Source: Anaerolineae bacterium (lineage in GTDB: Bacteria > Chloroflexota > Anaerolineae > Aggregatilineales > UBA2796). Taken from it: a stretch of DNA of 64,000 bases. Position numbers and translations under genes: made by a program. Shown piece after piece: positions 17,802 through 25,954 of this stretch. The DNA lies in the NCBI GenBank assembly GCA_019637555.1, contig JAHBVK010000023.1:1-64000 (forward strand), given 5' to 3'. Within the stretch, counting starts at the first letter, position 1. Each line of letters starts with the position of its first letter. Under the pieces are notes generated by a model. That model was given only the letters and a program-made list of their open reading frames with translations, was not told the DNA's origin and ran no database searches.

Positions 17802-18494
17802 TCAAAACAGCGACAGTTGTTTAGGTGGCGTACTGCTCCCGGACGGGGGATCGTCGTCCTTTTTCGGCGTTTCCGGCGTGGGCGGTGCAGATGGAGCGGG
17901 CTTGGCATCCTTTTTCGCTTGCTCTACCAATTCCGGCAGCTTGCGGAAGTCAACCTCGTACTGCGGCTTCATGGACTCAAGACTGCGCAGCACCGCCGCC
18001 GGATGGAACATCGGCAGGTAAGCGCGTCCCTTTTCCCATTTCGCCTTGCCATGAATCTGGCTGATCTTCGCGCCGGGGAAGAATAAGCCCATGCTGAAAC
18101 GTCCCAGCGTCACGATCACCTTTGGATCAATTAACTCGATCTGCCTGAACAGATAATTACCCGTGCAGGTCTCGATCTCCACTGGCAGCGGATCGCGGTT
18201 TTCCGGCGGGCGGCACTTAACCACGTTGGTGATGAACACCTGATCCCGCTTTAAGCCGATCTTGCCCAGCATTTCTTCCAGCAGCTTGCCCGATGCGCCA
18301 ACGAACGGCAAGCCCTGTTGATCTTCGTGGTAGCCCGGACCTTCACCGATGAACATGATGTCAGCGTTATAAGGACCAGCGCCGGGCACGGCTTTGGTAC
18401 GCCCCTTGTGCAACTGACACTTCACGCAAGCGCGCACCGCCGCAGCGATGGCGTCAAGTTCGGTAGTGCGTTCCTCAAAGCTCATCGTGGTCAT
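17802..18494 (-). CDS. Type-4 uracil-DNA glycosylase with C-terminal clamp-binding motif
   Basis: A family-4 (UdgA-like) glycosylase that removes uracil from DNA. Motif 1 is GEGPGYHEDQQGLPFVG, motif 2 is FHPAAVLRS, and the four cysteines for the 4Fe-4S cluster lie in CVKC near the N terminus and in KCRPPENRDPLPVEIETC. After about residue 190 a Pro/Lys/Asp-rich linker leads to the last five residues QLSLF, which match the bacterial sliding-clamp-binding pentapeptide QL(S/D)LF. The clamp would recruit repair to replication forks. ATG 18494 has AAGGA nine to ten bases upstream; the GTG just before it is less likely. It lies downstream of rimI in the same direction. Confidence 0.92.
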   Translation of the reverse strand: MTTMSFEERTTELDAIAAAVRACVKCQLHKGRTKAVPGAGPYNADIMFIGEGPGYHEDQQGLPFVGASGKLLEEMLGKIGLKRDQVFITNVVKCRPPENRDPLPVEIETCTGNYLFRQIELIDPKVIVTLGRFSMGLFFPGAKISQIHGKAKWEKGRAYLPMFHPAAVLRSLESMKPQYEVDFRKLPELVEQAKKDAKPAPSAPPTPETPKKDDDPPSGSSTPPKQLSLF

Positions 18495-18561
18495 CACGCT
18501 AATTCCTTATCACTGATTTAGAAGTTCACAGCGGCGATCCATTTAGGACAATTCTAATACG

Positions 18562-19107
18562 CTAATACGACGGCTTGCCAGCGGATAGTAGATCATCAAA
18601 AGGCAGGCGCTGCTGCACGGCGCGGAAGCGCTCATCAAAACGCAGCCGATAGGCATCATTCATCGGGTTCAAGTACATCATATAGGCGTCTTCGCCGTTG
18701 TTATAGTAACGCTTACGGCGGTGAACGATCTCGAATTCGTACTTATGATACAGCTTGATCGCGGGTGCGTTGGACACTCGAACTTCAAGCACAGTATATG
18801 TCGCGCCCAGTTCTAGCGTGCGGTTGATCATTCCCGCCAGCACGATCTCGCCGTAACCTTTGCCCCGCTGATCCTCGCGCACCGCAATCGTGCTGATGTG
18901 CGACTCGTCCTCGAACAGCCACAAGCCTCCATATCCAAGGATAGGATCATCGGCTTCGCCATTTTCCAATACCACCATATGGGACGCCTGATTCTCGCGC
19001 AATTCAAAGTTATAAGATCGCTCAGTCCACGGGTTCGGGAAGGAGGCGCGATCAATATCTACGATGGTTGGAATATCTGCGGGGGTCATGTAGCGCAGCG
19101 TCAGCAT
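18562..19107 (-). CDS. rimI: Ribosomal-protein-alanine N-acetyltransferase family GNAT
   Basis: A GNAT acetyltransferase: LRYMTPADIPTIVDIDRASFPNPWTERSY, acetyl-CoA loop REDQRGKGYGEIVLAGMI, and LEVRVSNAPAIKLYHKYEFEIVHRRKRYY, which is the RimI signature. RimI acetylates the N-terminal alanine of ribosomal protein bS18. The position directly after tsaB, 14 bases downstream, is the classic tsaB-rimI order. ATG 19107 has AGGA ten bases upstream. A C-terminal extension of about 35 residues goes beyond the usual 150-residue enzyme. Confidence 0.9.
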   Translation of the reverse strand: MLTLRYMTPADIPTIVDIDRASFPNPWTERSYNFELRENQASHMVVLENGEADDPILGYGGLWLFEDESHISTIAVREDQRGKGYGEIVLAGMINRTLELGATYTVLEVRVSNAPAIKLYHKYEFEIVHRRKRYYNNGEDAYMMYLNPMNDAYRLRFDERFRAVQQRLPFDDLLSAGKPSY

Positions 19108-19121
19108 AAAGCAATATCCTG

Positions 19122-19808
19122 CTAAGGATGCGGCACACCGGGCTGGTGTAAATAGAAGGGTGCACCGCCTGTCGTATCGCTGATCTCCCCGCGCGACCAG
19201 CGCTCCCACGCCAGCATCGCCAAGAAACCAGCACGGCGCAGCCAGAATGCAGGCGGGGCAGCCTGTAGGGGCTTACCATCTGCTATCGCCTGACGAATCG
19301 CGCTCAAACCGTCCTGATCGATCTCACCGCTGATCAGCGTCGCCGTCGTAATGCCATCCAGCAGTGTTGCCCACCCTACAATGCGGAGATCGTTTTCACC
19401 GTGTCGCGCTTGCCAACCGTCCCCGATCCAGTCATACGCACCCGCCACCACGCGCCCTCGCCCCGCCTGTGCCACCGCGAGCAACGCACCATCAAAGACA
19501 GGCTGTGCGGCGGCGGTGATGTCCAGCGTCGGTACGGCGATCAGCGGCAAACCGAGTGCCAATGCCAAACCCTTCGCCGCGCTAAACCCGACGCGCAGAC
19601 CATTGAACGATCCCGGTCCCTGCGCCACTGCCAGCAGCGTCAACGACGACAGCGCGATCTCACTCTGTTTGCACAGTGCCTGAATCGCAGCCATCAGTTC
19701 GACGGTATGCCGACCTTCCGTTACCCATGTCGCTTCCGCGATCACCTGTGTGCCGTCGTAGAGCGCCAAACTGAGGGAACGAGTAGAGGTATCAATTGCC
19801 AGCAGCAT
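19122..19808 (-). CDS. tsaB: tRNA threonylcarbamoyladenosine biosynthesis protein TsaB
   Basis: It opens LLAIDTSTRSLSLALYDG and carries AVAQGPGSFNGLRVGFSAAKGLALALGLPLIAVPTLD, the TsaB hallmarks. TsaB is a catalytically inactive ASKHA-fold partner of TsaD and TsaE in making t6A37 on ANN-decoding tRNAs. The length of 228 residues is normal. It sits between tsaE and rimI, as in many bacteria; tsaD is not in the window. Confidence 0.95.
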   Translation of the reverse strand: MLLAIDTSTRSLSLALYDGTQVIAEATWVTEGRHTVELMAAIQALCKQSEIALSSLTLLAVAQGPGSFNGLRVGFSAAKGLALALGLPLIAVPTLDITAAAQPVFDGALLAVAQAGRGRVVAGAYDWIGDGWQARHGENDLRIVGWATLLDGITTATLISGEIDQDGLSAIRQAIADGKPLQAAPPAFWLRRAGFLAMLAWERWSRGEISDTTGGAPFYLHQPGVPHP

Positions 19809-19832
19809 TACTAGTCCAAGAATTAGTTAGCA

Positions 19833-20351
19833 TTAGCGCGAGGTCAGGGCAACGCGCAGTTCCATCAATAGTGTCTCGTAGCGTTTCCCCATCCCGCTGA
19901 AGCTGATCACACGGCGAGAATCAGGATCGCGGTCATCAGGATCGAGATCGATCCACAGGCGATCAGCAGGCAGCAAATCCATCACACGTTCAGGCCATTC
20001 CAGTATCACTACATCGTCGCCGTTCAGCAAATCCACAAGTCCGATGCTTTCCGCGTCCGCTTCGCTGGTCAGACGGTAGCAATCTACATGATACAACTGC
20101 TTGCGCGGATCGTTGATATGATGATGAATGTGGATGAACACGAAGGTAGGGCTGTGAACAGCCTCCTGAGCACCCCATCCTTGCGCGATGCCGCCCGTCA
20201 GCCACGTCTTGCCTGCGCCCAGATCGCCCGACAAGCAGATCACATCGCGTCCGCGCAGCCGCCGTCCTAACTCGACTCCAATCGCCCGTGTGTGCTCTGG
20301 ACTTTCACTAACGATGCTAAAGGGATTGGACATCGGCGCTGTTATGCTCAC
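19833..20351 (-). CDS. tsaE: tRNA threonylcarbamoyladenosine biosynthesis ATPase TsaE
   Basis: A small P-loop ATPase: Walker A SGDLGAGKTWLTGGIA, then EAVHSPTFVFI, LYHVDCYRL and VILEWPERV, all typical of TsaE. It energises turnover of the TsaB-TsaD complex. GTG 20351 directly follows the TGA (20354-20352) of the upstream gene; ATG 20333 also fits. The protein is 172 residues from GTG, slightly longer than the usual 150-160. A histidine-rich IHIHHHIND insert follows the PTF motif. Confidence 0.95.
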   Translation of the reverse strand: MSITAPMSNPFSIVSESPEHTRAIGVELGRRLRGRDVICLSGDLGAGKTWLTGGIAQGWGAQEAVHSPTFVFIHIHHHINDPRKQLYHVDCYRLTSEADAESIGLVDLLNGDDVVILEWPERVMDLLPADRLWIDLDPDDRDPDSRRVISFSGMGKRYETLLMELRVALTSR

Positions 20352-21995
20352 TCAATTGAAACTACGCAGCCACACGTTATTGAAGCCGCAGTAAGTCGAA
20401 GCCCGCTCATAATTATACGCGGCAAGCAGGATTGATCCGCTGACTTGCCGCACAAAGGCATTGGACACCAGTTGTCCATTGATGTACAGCAGCAGTCGGT
20501 TGCCCAGCGCGATCACCAGCACCCGATTAGATGCTTGATTTTCCTTCTTGATTGCCTCGGTTAGCGCATACTCCTGCGCAATCGGCAGTTCCGTTCCGGC
20601 GATCTGCCGCACACCGTAACCACCTTTGCGATCAAAGTAAATGATGCTGAAATTCGCGCCGTCTTGTACCCGAAATTCCAGCGCACAGGCGATATTCTCG
20701 CTATCTGAGTCCCACACTACATCAGCAGCGTAGATCATGTCGGCATAGTCGAGACCATCCATCAGGGTGACGAAGATGATGCTGCCGCCTGTATTATTGG
20801 ACACGTACGCAGTTGGCAAGCTAAAGCCGGGTTTACCACCTGAGGGGATCACACCTGCTTGCACCAACTCCGCAAGGATAGTTTCGCTGCTGCCGTTCCA
20901 GTTTTCCAGCGTAGCAGGTGCAGTTGCAGGCTGATCCGTGAGTGGTGCTGGCACAGTGACCAGATAATCATCGAACAGTGCCGCCACGATGTTATCAGGG
21001 CGCACGCTGGTTGCTACCGCCACACCAATGAGTCCAGCATCCGGCAGTGTATCATCAGTCACTCGTCCAACGCGCACATCGTTGAAGTACAGCGTGAACG
21101 TGTCCCCTTGTGCCAGTACCGCGATGCTGTTGCTCAGCGGCAGAATCTTGGCGGTAGTGGGCATTGCTGTCCAATCGCTGATCACGCGCAAGCCGTCGCG
21201 TAAACTGGCGGTCATGCGCCACTCACCGCGACTATTCACCATCAGCATGTAGAACTCAGCCACATTCCCGTCGCGTTTGCCGCGCAGCAGTAGACCATAT
21301 TCCCAGTAGGCGTTGTAATTCTCTAGCTGCACCTTGGTTTGTAGATAAACATCTTGGTAGTTGCCCAGTGCATCCGCCGTCGTCCATGTGAAGTTGTTAT
21401 TTGCCTCCAGCGCCAAGCGCAATTTACCTTGCGCCACGCGGGACGAAGCATTGGGTTCTCGCCACGAGCGCAGCGGTGTTTCAAGATCCATTGGATCGTT
21501 GATCAGCAGAAAGCTGTATCCCGGTAGCAGCCACAACCGATAATCTCCCTGCGAAGCCGACCCGCCATTTCTGCCGACGCGCACGGTATAAGTCGCCGTC
21601 TCGGTGATCGCCGCCGCTTGCACCGCCACACTGCTCAGGCTGGCATGCTTGCCTTGTGCCAGCACATTGCCGCGCCCGTCGACCAATTCCAGCAGCGGAT
21701 CGAGATCGCCGGACGTAATCTGCATCCGCAGCGAGATCGTCTGTCCGGCTTTGGCGTCAAACGTCCACTCCTGCTGCGGCGCGGCATCGCTGATCGATCC
21801 GCTGACAGGCTGTACAGGGGTAAGTACGTTATCTGGCGGTTCTTGGGCATGGATCGGAATCAGAGGCAGAATGAACAGCATCGTCAACAGTGCCACTAAC
21901 ACGCTTTTTCTCGGTGTTAGGGCACCAAACTTGTGGTCATCAGTAGGTGAGTTGAGGTGGTTAGCTTCCATAACACGGTAGGTACTGCTGAACAT
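20352..21995 (-). CDS. Secreted protein with PPC-like and laminin-G/concanavalin-like domains
   Basis: A signal peptide is seen at about residues 30-50 (VLVALLTMLFILPLIPIHAQ). It is followed by a pre-peptidase C-like beta domain (about 60-165: EWTFDAKAGQTISLRMQ, DPLLELVDGRGNVLAQ, ATYTVRVGR). Two jelly-roll regions with laminin-G or DUF1080-like features follow (about 175-340 and 390-547: WEYGLLLRGKRDGNVAEFYMLMV, and VLVIALGNRLLLYINGQLVSNAFV). They probably bind glycans or peptides outside the cell; no catalytic site is recognised. It stops right at the tsaE start. The start codon is uncertain because no ribosome site precedes ATG 21995 or ATG 21971. Confidence 0.72.
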   Translation of the reverse strand: MFSSTYRVMEANHLNSPTDDHKFGALTPRKSVLVALLTMLFILPLIPIHAQEPPDNVLTPVQPVSGSISDAAPQQEWTFDAKAGQTISLRMQITSGDLDPLLELVDGRGNVLAQGKHASLSSVAVQAAAITETATYTVRVGRNGGSASQGDYRLWLLPGYSFLLINDPMDLETPLRSWREPNASSRVAQGKLRLALEANNNFTWTTADALGNYQDVYLQTKVQLENYNAYWEYGLLLRGKRDGNVAEFYMLMVNSRGEWRMTASLRDGLRVISDWTAMPTTAKILPLSNSIAVLAQGDTFTLYFNDVRVGRVTDDTLPDAGLIGVAVATSVRPDNIVAALFDDYLVTVPAPLTDQPATAPATLENWNGSSETILAELVQAGVIPSGGKPGFSLPTAYVSNNTGGSIIFVTLMDGLDYADMIYAADVVWDSDSENIACALEFRVQDGANFSIIYFDRKGGYGVRQIAGTELPIAQEYALTEAIKKENQASNRVLVIALGNRLLLYINGQLVSNAFVRQVSGSILLAAYNYERASTYCGFNNVWLRSFN

Positions 21996-22050
21996 CGGAG
22001 GATCACCCGCCGACTACAATGTGCTGAGAACGTCTAGTAAGTGAGGCATT

Positions 22051-22112
22051 CCAGTCTTCAACCCACTTCAGTGGGTTTATCCAGTCTTGTAGCCAGAGAT
22101 TTCAACCTCTGG
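22051..22112. repeat. Two tandem hairpin units in the 22.0-22.2 kb gap
   Basis: Two units begin with the same CCAGTCTT (22051 and 22081). The first contains AACCCACT-TC-AGTGGGTT (22060-22077) and the second CCAGAG...CTCTGG (22093-22112). They lie between divergent genes and contain no open frame of interest. Confidence 0.55.
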
Positions 22113-22246
22113 TGCTTGCAGGACCCCTTATAACACCGGGATTACATCCGATCAGCGATTGTTGGTCACAAGCATAGCGCGTTCGCCAGTTCATGCCAAT
22201 GCTGCGCCGGACGCGGTAAGATCGCGCAGACGATTAGGAGGAATGA

Positions 22247-23254
22247 ATGGCGAGAGCGTTAGTTACTGGTGGCACCGGATTTCTAGGATCGCACATCGCG
22301 CGAGCGTTGATCCAAGCGGGGCATAAAGTACGAATTCTGCGGCGGGCGAAATCTCCGCTTGATCTAGTCAGCGATCTACCCGTTGAGCACGCCATCGGCG
22401 ACATTATGGAGTCGGCGGCGTTGGAAGCGGCGATGCGCGGCTGTGATTGGGTCTTTCATGTGGCGGCAGCTTCCGATTATTGGCGCACAGGCAAAACGCG
22501 TTTGTATCTGGTCAATGTGCAGGGCGCACGCAATGTCTTTGAGATCGCGCAGCGCAGCGGAGTCGCCCGCGTGATCTTCACCAGCAGCGGCGCGGCAGTT
22601 GGTTTACGCAGTGATGGTCAACCTTCTACCGAGGCTGATGCCTTCAATCTACCGCCGGATCAGTTCGCTTACGGTCATAGCAAATGGCTGGCGGAGCAAG
22701 AAGCGTGGCGCTTCGTCGAACGCGGCTCCGATATAGTGGCGGTTAACCCTTCGGCGGTCTTCGGTCCCGGCGATCTCAATCAGATTTCGGGCAGTGCGGT
22801 AGTCGAAGCCGCACGCGGATCGGTGATCGTCTATCCGCGCGGTGGCATGACCGTGATCGATGTCCGCGACGTGGCGAAGGCGCATATCGCAGCAGCGGAG
22901 CGTGGCGTCAAAGGTGAACGCTATTTAGTGGGCAAAGAAAGTCTGCCACATAAGTATTTGCTCGATCTGACAGCGGAGATCGTCGGCGCTCCCAAACCCT
23001 TTATCCCCATTCCCCGCGCGGCAACACCTGTCATCGTCGGCGCGATCAGATTGCTTAACCGTTTGAACATCCAGTTACCGATCAATGCCGATCAAGTGCG
23101 TCTAAGTACGCGCAACGTCTTTTTCGACTGCCGCAAAGCGTGGGCAGCTTTCGGTGAGCCGGAGATCGATGTCCGGCGCAGTCTGCAAGACACCTACGAG
23201 TGGTACTGCCAGCAGGGCATCATCAAGCGTAAAACTAGCACCACGACGGCATAA
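22247..23254 (+). CDS. NAD-dependent epimerase / dihydroflavonol-reductase-like extended SDR
   Basis: A 335-residue extended SDR. It opens ALVTGGTGFLGSHIARALIQAGHKV and has FHVAAASDYW, the catalytic pair SSGAAVG and YGHSK, VNPSAVFGPGD, and VIDVRDVAKAHIAAAERG. Relatives include HpnA-type hopanoid-associated epimerases and dihydroflavonol reductases; the substrate is not decidable from sequence. AGGAGG stands eight bases before the ATG. No sugar or hopanoid gene sits beside it. Confidence 0.85.
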   Translation: MARALVTGGTGFLGSHIARALIQAGHKVRILRRAKSPLDLVSDLPVEHAIGDIMESAALEAAMRGCDWVFHVAAASDYWRTGKTRLYLVNVQGARNVFEIAQRSGVARVIFTSSGAAVGLRSDGQPSTEADAFNLPPDQFAYGHSKWLAEQEAWRFVERGSDIVAVNPSAVFGPGDLNQISGSAVVEAARGSVIVYPRGGMTVIDVRDVAKAHIAAAERGVKGERYLVGKESLPHKYLLDLTAEIVGAPKPFIPIPRAATPVIVGAIRLLNRLNIQLPINADQVRLSTRNVFFDCRKAWAAFGEPEIDVRRSLQDTYEWYCQQGIIKRKTSTTTA

Positions 23255-23326
23255 ACGCCAATTGTTTGCTGCTTACCAACCGATTTCCAAATTATGCCTA
23301 CCATAACCCATTTTTCGCCCATTTTT

Positions 23327-23353
23327 CCCATTAAAAAAATGGCTTTTAATGGG
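23327..23353 (+). terminator. Hairpin downstream of the epimerase gene
   Basis: CCCATTAAAA (23327-23336) pairs with TTTTAATGGG (23344-23353) around AAATGGC. It lies about 75 bases after the stop. The following TTGTATTTGG is only moderately T-rich, so terminator strength is uncertain. Confidence 0.45.
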
Positions 23354-23440
23354 TTGTATTTGGAAGTATAGACTCCCCTTCTATAGGGCAGTGTAGAAGC
23401 AGATGGAGAGGATGATGCTTTTCTCCACCAGCAACCAATC

Positions 23441-23449
23441 TGCTATAAC
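23441..23449 (+). promoter_or_regulatory. Extended -10 candidate for the three-paralog AAA+ operon
   Basis: TGCTATAAC is a TGnTATAAT-like box 47 bases before the ATG at 23496. No clear -35 hexamer is visible. Confidence 0.4.
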
Positions 23450-23495
23450 TGCGTAGAAAGTGTCAGCATCAGCAGTTTAAGCGTAAGGTAATGCG

Positions 23496-23918
23496 ATGGT
23501 GTGGGTAGTGGTAGCGGCAGGCGTCGTGGTGGCGCTAACAGTCGCCTTCTGGCAGAAAATCGTTACATGGGCGAATCAGCAGTTGGCTGGTTGGCTTGGC
23601 AAGCTGTTCGGTGAGGATGTGCGCGAGGCGTTCCTGCTGATCCTTGCTGGCGGAGATCGGCTAGTGATCGCCTTTCAGCGGGCACTTGGCATCGTGCAAA
23701 CGCGCTTAGTCAGCGCACGCATCTTGTTCCGCCGTCTATTCGGTGGGCGCGAACACGAGCGCGTAATTCAAGCGGAAGTGCGTAAAGACACTGGCGAGAT
23801 CGTCACACTGGAAGCCGCCGAAGTTGTCCCGTGGCACGAACTGCCTGACGATGTGCGGGAGAAGTTCATCCGCCGCCAAACCGCTACCGTCGAACTGGAA
23901 TTGAAACTACGCGACTAA
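23496..23918 (+). CDS. Small membrane-anchored protein, paralog 1 of the AAA+ operon
   Basis: I do not recognise this family. The protein has 140 residues. Residues about 2-20 (WVVVAAGVVVALTVAFW) form a membrane helix, followed by an amphipathic stretch with repeated Trp (IVTWANQQLAGWLGKLF). Residues about 45-85 are helical, with basic RLVSARILFRRLF. The C-terminal domain ends with the motif WHELPDDVREKFIRR and then VELELKL. The same C-terminal motif appears in the next two proteins (ITWQEIPNDVRERLIR and KREELPADILKKL), so the three are probably paralogs. First gene of a four-gene operon with an AAA+ ATPase. Confidence 0.6.
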   Translation: MVWVVVAAGVVVALTVAFWQKIVTWANQQLAGWLGKLFGEDVREAFLLILAGGDRLVIAFQRALGIVQTRLVSARILFRRLFGGREHERVIQAEVRKDTGEIVTLEAAEVVPWHELPDDVREKFIRRQTATVELELKLRD

Positions 23919-23927
23919 AGTCAAATG

Positions 23928-24010
23928 CAGTAACGAGTAAAAGGTAACGAGTGACGAGTAAATACAAATTGTCTTTACTCGTTACTCATCACTTTCCACT
24001 CGTTACTTGG
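23928..24010. repeat. Long inverted repeat of ACGAGTAA units between operon genes
   Basis: Two arms of about 40 bases (23928-23967 and 23969-24010) are near-perfect reverse complements, built from repeated TAACGAGT words. The right arm ends at the GGAG ribosome site of the next gene. A degenerate relative lies at 26774-26840. It could fold into a long hairpin that attenuates or stabilises the operon transcript, or it may be a mobile miniature element. Confidence 0.7.
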
Positions 24011-24020
24011 AGATTGATCG

Positions 24021-24530
24021 ATGACACGACCTCAACAGGAAGAACCACAGGGCTGCTTGATCGGGCTATTCCGTGCGCTGATCACTGGCGTGCTGCAACT
24101 ATTCGGCTTGGGCGGACGAGCAATCCGCAATACGCTCGAACCAATTGACACCAAATACCGCGAGTATGTGGATACGTGGGTATCGGAGCGATTGGCGGGG
24201 TGGCTGCACGAGACTCGCCCTGACATCGACACGCAGATCGCCACGAAAGTGCTGCTCGGCGGCGCGGATCAGTACGCGGAGACGGCGCGGATCATCCGCG
24301 AGACATTGGTTGATGCTAAAGTCACCTTCTCGCAGCGCGATGAGAAACAGTATTTGGAGATCGAGGCGTACATGGCTCCGCGCCAACTGAACGGACGCTT
24401 GCCGCAGGTGCTACGCTGGCGTGCCGAGCGTGAGATCACATGGCAGGAGATTCCCAACGATGTCCGCGAACGCTTAATTCGTGCCCGTCAACCTGTCACG
24501 CTTGCTTACGCGATTCCGCAGGGACAGTAG
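24021..24530 (+). CDS. Soluble or peripheral protein, paralog 2 of the AAA+ operon
   Basis: Unrecognised, 169 residues. It starts MTRPQQEEPQ and then has a moderately hydrophobic amphipathic stretch (GCLIGLFRALITGVLQLFGLGG) that could lie on the membrane. A Trp-containing helical region follows (YVDTWVSERLAGWLHE), similar to the Trp-rich helix of paralog 1. The C-terminal motif ITWQEIPNDVRERLIRARQPV matches its neighbours. GGAG is eight bases before the ATG. It ends three bases before paralog 3 begins. No catalytic residues stand out, and the role is probably structural or that of an adaptor or client of the downstream AAA+ protein (inference). Confidence 0.55.
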   Translation: MTRPQQEEPQGCLIGLFRALITGVLQLFGLGGRAIRNTLEPIDTKYREYVDTWVSERLAGWLHETRPDIDTQIATKVLLGGADQYAETARIIRETLVDAKVTFSQRDEKQYLEIEAYMAPRQLNGRLPQVLRWRAEREITWQEIPNDVRERLIRARQPVTLAYAIPQGQ

Positions 24531-24533
24531 CTG

Positions 24534-24950
24534 ATGAACTTTCTGTTCCCACTACTCGGCGCTGGCGTGGCGGTGGCTGCGATCATGCTGTTCTGGTCAG
24601 CGATGCAAAACTGGCTTGCCGATTTCGTGCATCGCATCTCGGCGCAATTTAGCGAGGTGGCGCACGTCCTGCAAAGCGCGTTGGTGATCTTGGATCGCGT
24701 TGTAGTCACGGGTCAGCGGTTGATCACGACTACGCTCCGCACCGTATTTCGCCCTGCAACGGCGGTTACCAGCGATGAATATGTGACGGTGGAAGAAGTG
24801 CGCCAATACAAGCGCGAAGAATTGCCCGCCGACATCCTCAAGAAATTGGATGCTGGTGAAACGCTGCAATATCAACTGTCCGTTGGCTCAATGAAGGTGA
24901 CGACACCGGATGCCCCCACCTATCGACTGGTTGTCCGACGCTCGGAGTAA
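24534..24950 (+). CDS. Small membrane-anchored protein, paralog 3 of the AAA+ operon
   Basis: Unrecognised, 138 residues. The layout mirrors paralog 1: a membrane helix at about 3-21 (FLFPLLGAGVAVAAIMLFW), a Trp-containing amphipathic helix (MQNWLADFVHRISAQF), a long helix with VLQSALVILDRVVVTGQRLI, and a C-terminal domain with VEEVRQYKREELPADILKKLDAG. The gene follows paralog 2 by three bases. Its last 41 bases overlap the ATPase frame if that starts at ATG 24910, which implies translational coupling. Confidence 0.58.
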   Translation: MNFLFPLLGAGVAVAAIMLFWSAMQNWLADFVHRISAQFSEVAHVLQSALVILDRVVVTGQRLITTTLRTVFRPATAVTSDEYVTVEEVRQYKREELPADILKKLDAGETLQYQLSVGSMKVTTPDAPTYRLVVRRSE

Positions 24951-25845
24951 GAACGAGAAGGACGCCCCCGCTGAGGATTTGAACGAACGCATGACTCTTT
25001 TCACGCCGGAAGCGCCGAGCCGCCGTCTTGCCGATCTAGTGTTGAGCGCGGAAACGGAACGCCAACTACGCACTGCACTGGCGAAAATCCAGTATCACGA
25101 TGTGCTCTACAAAGAGTGGGGCTTGGAGTCGATCCATCCCGAAGGGCGCGGCATCGCCATCAACCTTTACGGTCCACCGGGAACGGGCAAGAGTTTCGCC
25201 GCCGAAGCTATTGCTGATCATCTGAGCAAGAAGATTTTGCGGGTGGATTACGCCCAGATCGAGTCGCGCTTCGTTGGTGACACGCCCAAGAATATCGTCG
25301 CCGCCTTCAACACTGCCCGCGAAGCTGACGCCGTACTGTTCTTCGATGAAGCCGATTCGATGCTTAGTCGCCGCGCCACCAACATCACGCAGGCAGCGGA
25401 TTACGGTGTCAACGTCTCGCGCAGCACACTTTTGCTGCAACTGGATAGCTTTCAGGGTGTAGTGCTGTTCGCCACCAATCTCGCCGCTAATTACGATCCG
25501 GCGTTCGTGAGGCGCATCCTCGCGCATGTGCATTTCCCACTACCAGATGAAGCGGCGTTGATACGGCTGTGGCGCTATCACTTGCCTGCCAAGATGCCGC
25601 TTGCCGCTGATGTCACGGCAGAATCGCTGGCATCGCGCAGCCTCGGACTCAGCGGTGGCGATGTGCTGAATACAGTGATCCTTGCGGCAGCGGCAGCAGT
25701 CGAACGCGGATCAACAACGGTCAGCCTCAGCGACTTCGAGGGCGCGATTGATCAGGTGCGGCGGGCGAAACAAGAGATCGGAGTCAGTGGCGTCTTGGAA
25801 GCCGAATTCCGTGATAAACTTGCTGGAAATGGTCTAAACTCCTAA
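24910..25845 (+). CDS. AAA+ ATPase (SpoVK/FtsH-like core) of the three-paralog operon
   Basis: A single AAA+ module of about 311 residues. Walker A is YGPPGTGKSFAAEAIA (about residue 90), Walker B VLFFDEADSML, sensor 1 FATNLAANYD and arginine fingers FVRRI, with a C-terminal lid ending in SLSDFEGAIDQVRRA. The core resembles classical-clade AAA proteins such as SpoVK and Cdc48-type unfoldases. There is no protease domain or membrane helix. ATG 24910 lies inside the previous gene and has a GAAGGTGA-type ribosome site; ATG 24991 is the alternative. It probably acts on, or with, the three small proteins encoded just upstream. Confidence 0.85.
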   Translation: MPPPIDWLSDARSKNEKDAPAEDLNERMTLFTPEAPSRRLADLVLSAETERQLRTALAKIQYHDVLYKEWGLESIHPEGRGIAINLYGPPGTGKSFAAEAIADHLSKKILRVDYAQIESRFVGDTPKNIVAAFNTAREADAVLFFDEADSMLSRRATNITQAADYGVNVSRSTLLLQLDSFQGVVLFATNLAANYDPAFVRRILAHVHFPLPDEAALIRLWRYHLPAKMPLAADVTAESLASRSLGLSGGDVLNTVILAAAAAVERGSTTVSLSDFEGAIDQVRRAKQEIGVSGVLEAEFRDKLAGNGLNS

Positions 25846-25954
25846 TCCCACAGTCGATCCGCGCGACTATCACCTCAAATTCTATACAGAGGTACAATCA
25901 GCGTTGCTGCAAGTGCAAGCACTCGCTTTTTATCTCATTTCGTCGGGAGATCAT

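Noticed and set aside
23496..25845. Reading the AAA+ operon as a toxin-antitoxin or CRISPR-associated unit
   Set aside because: No nuclease, toxin or repeat array is visible, and the small proteins are too similar to each other to be a toxin and antitoxin.
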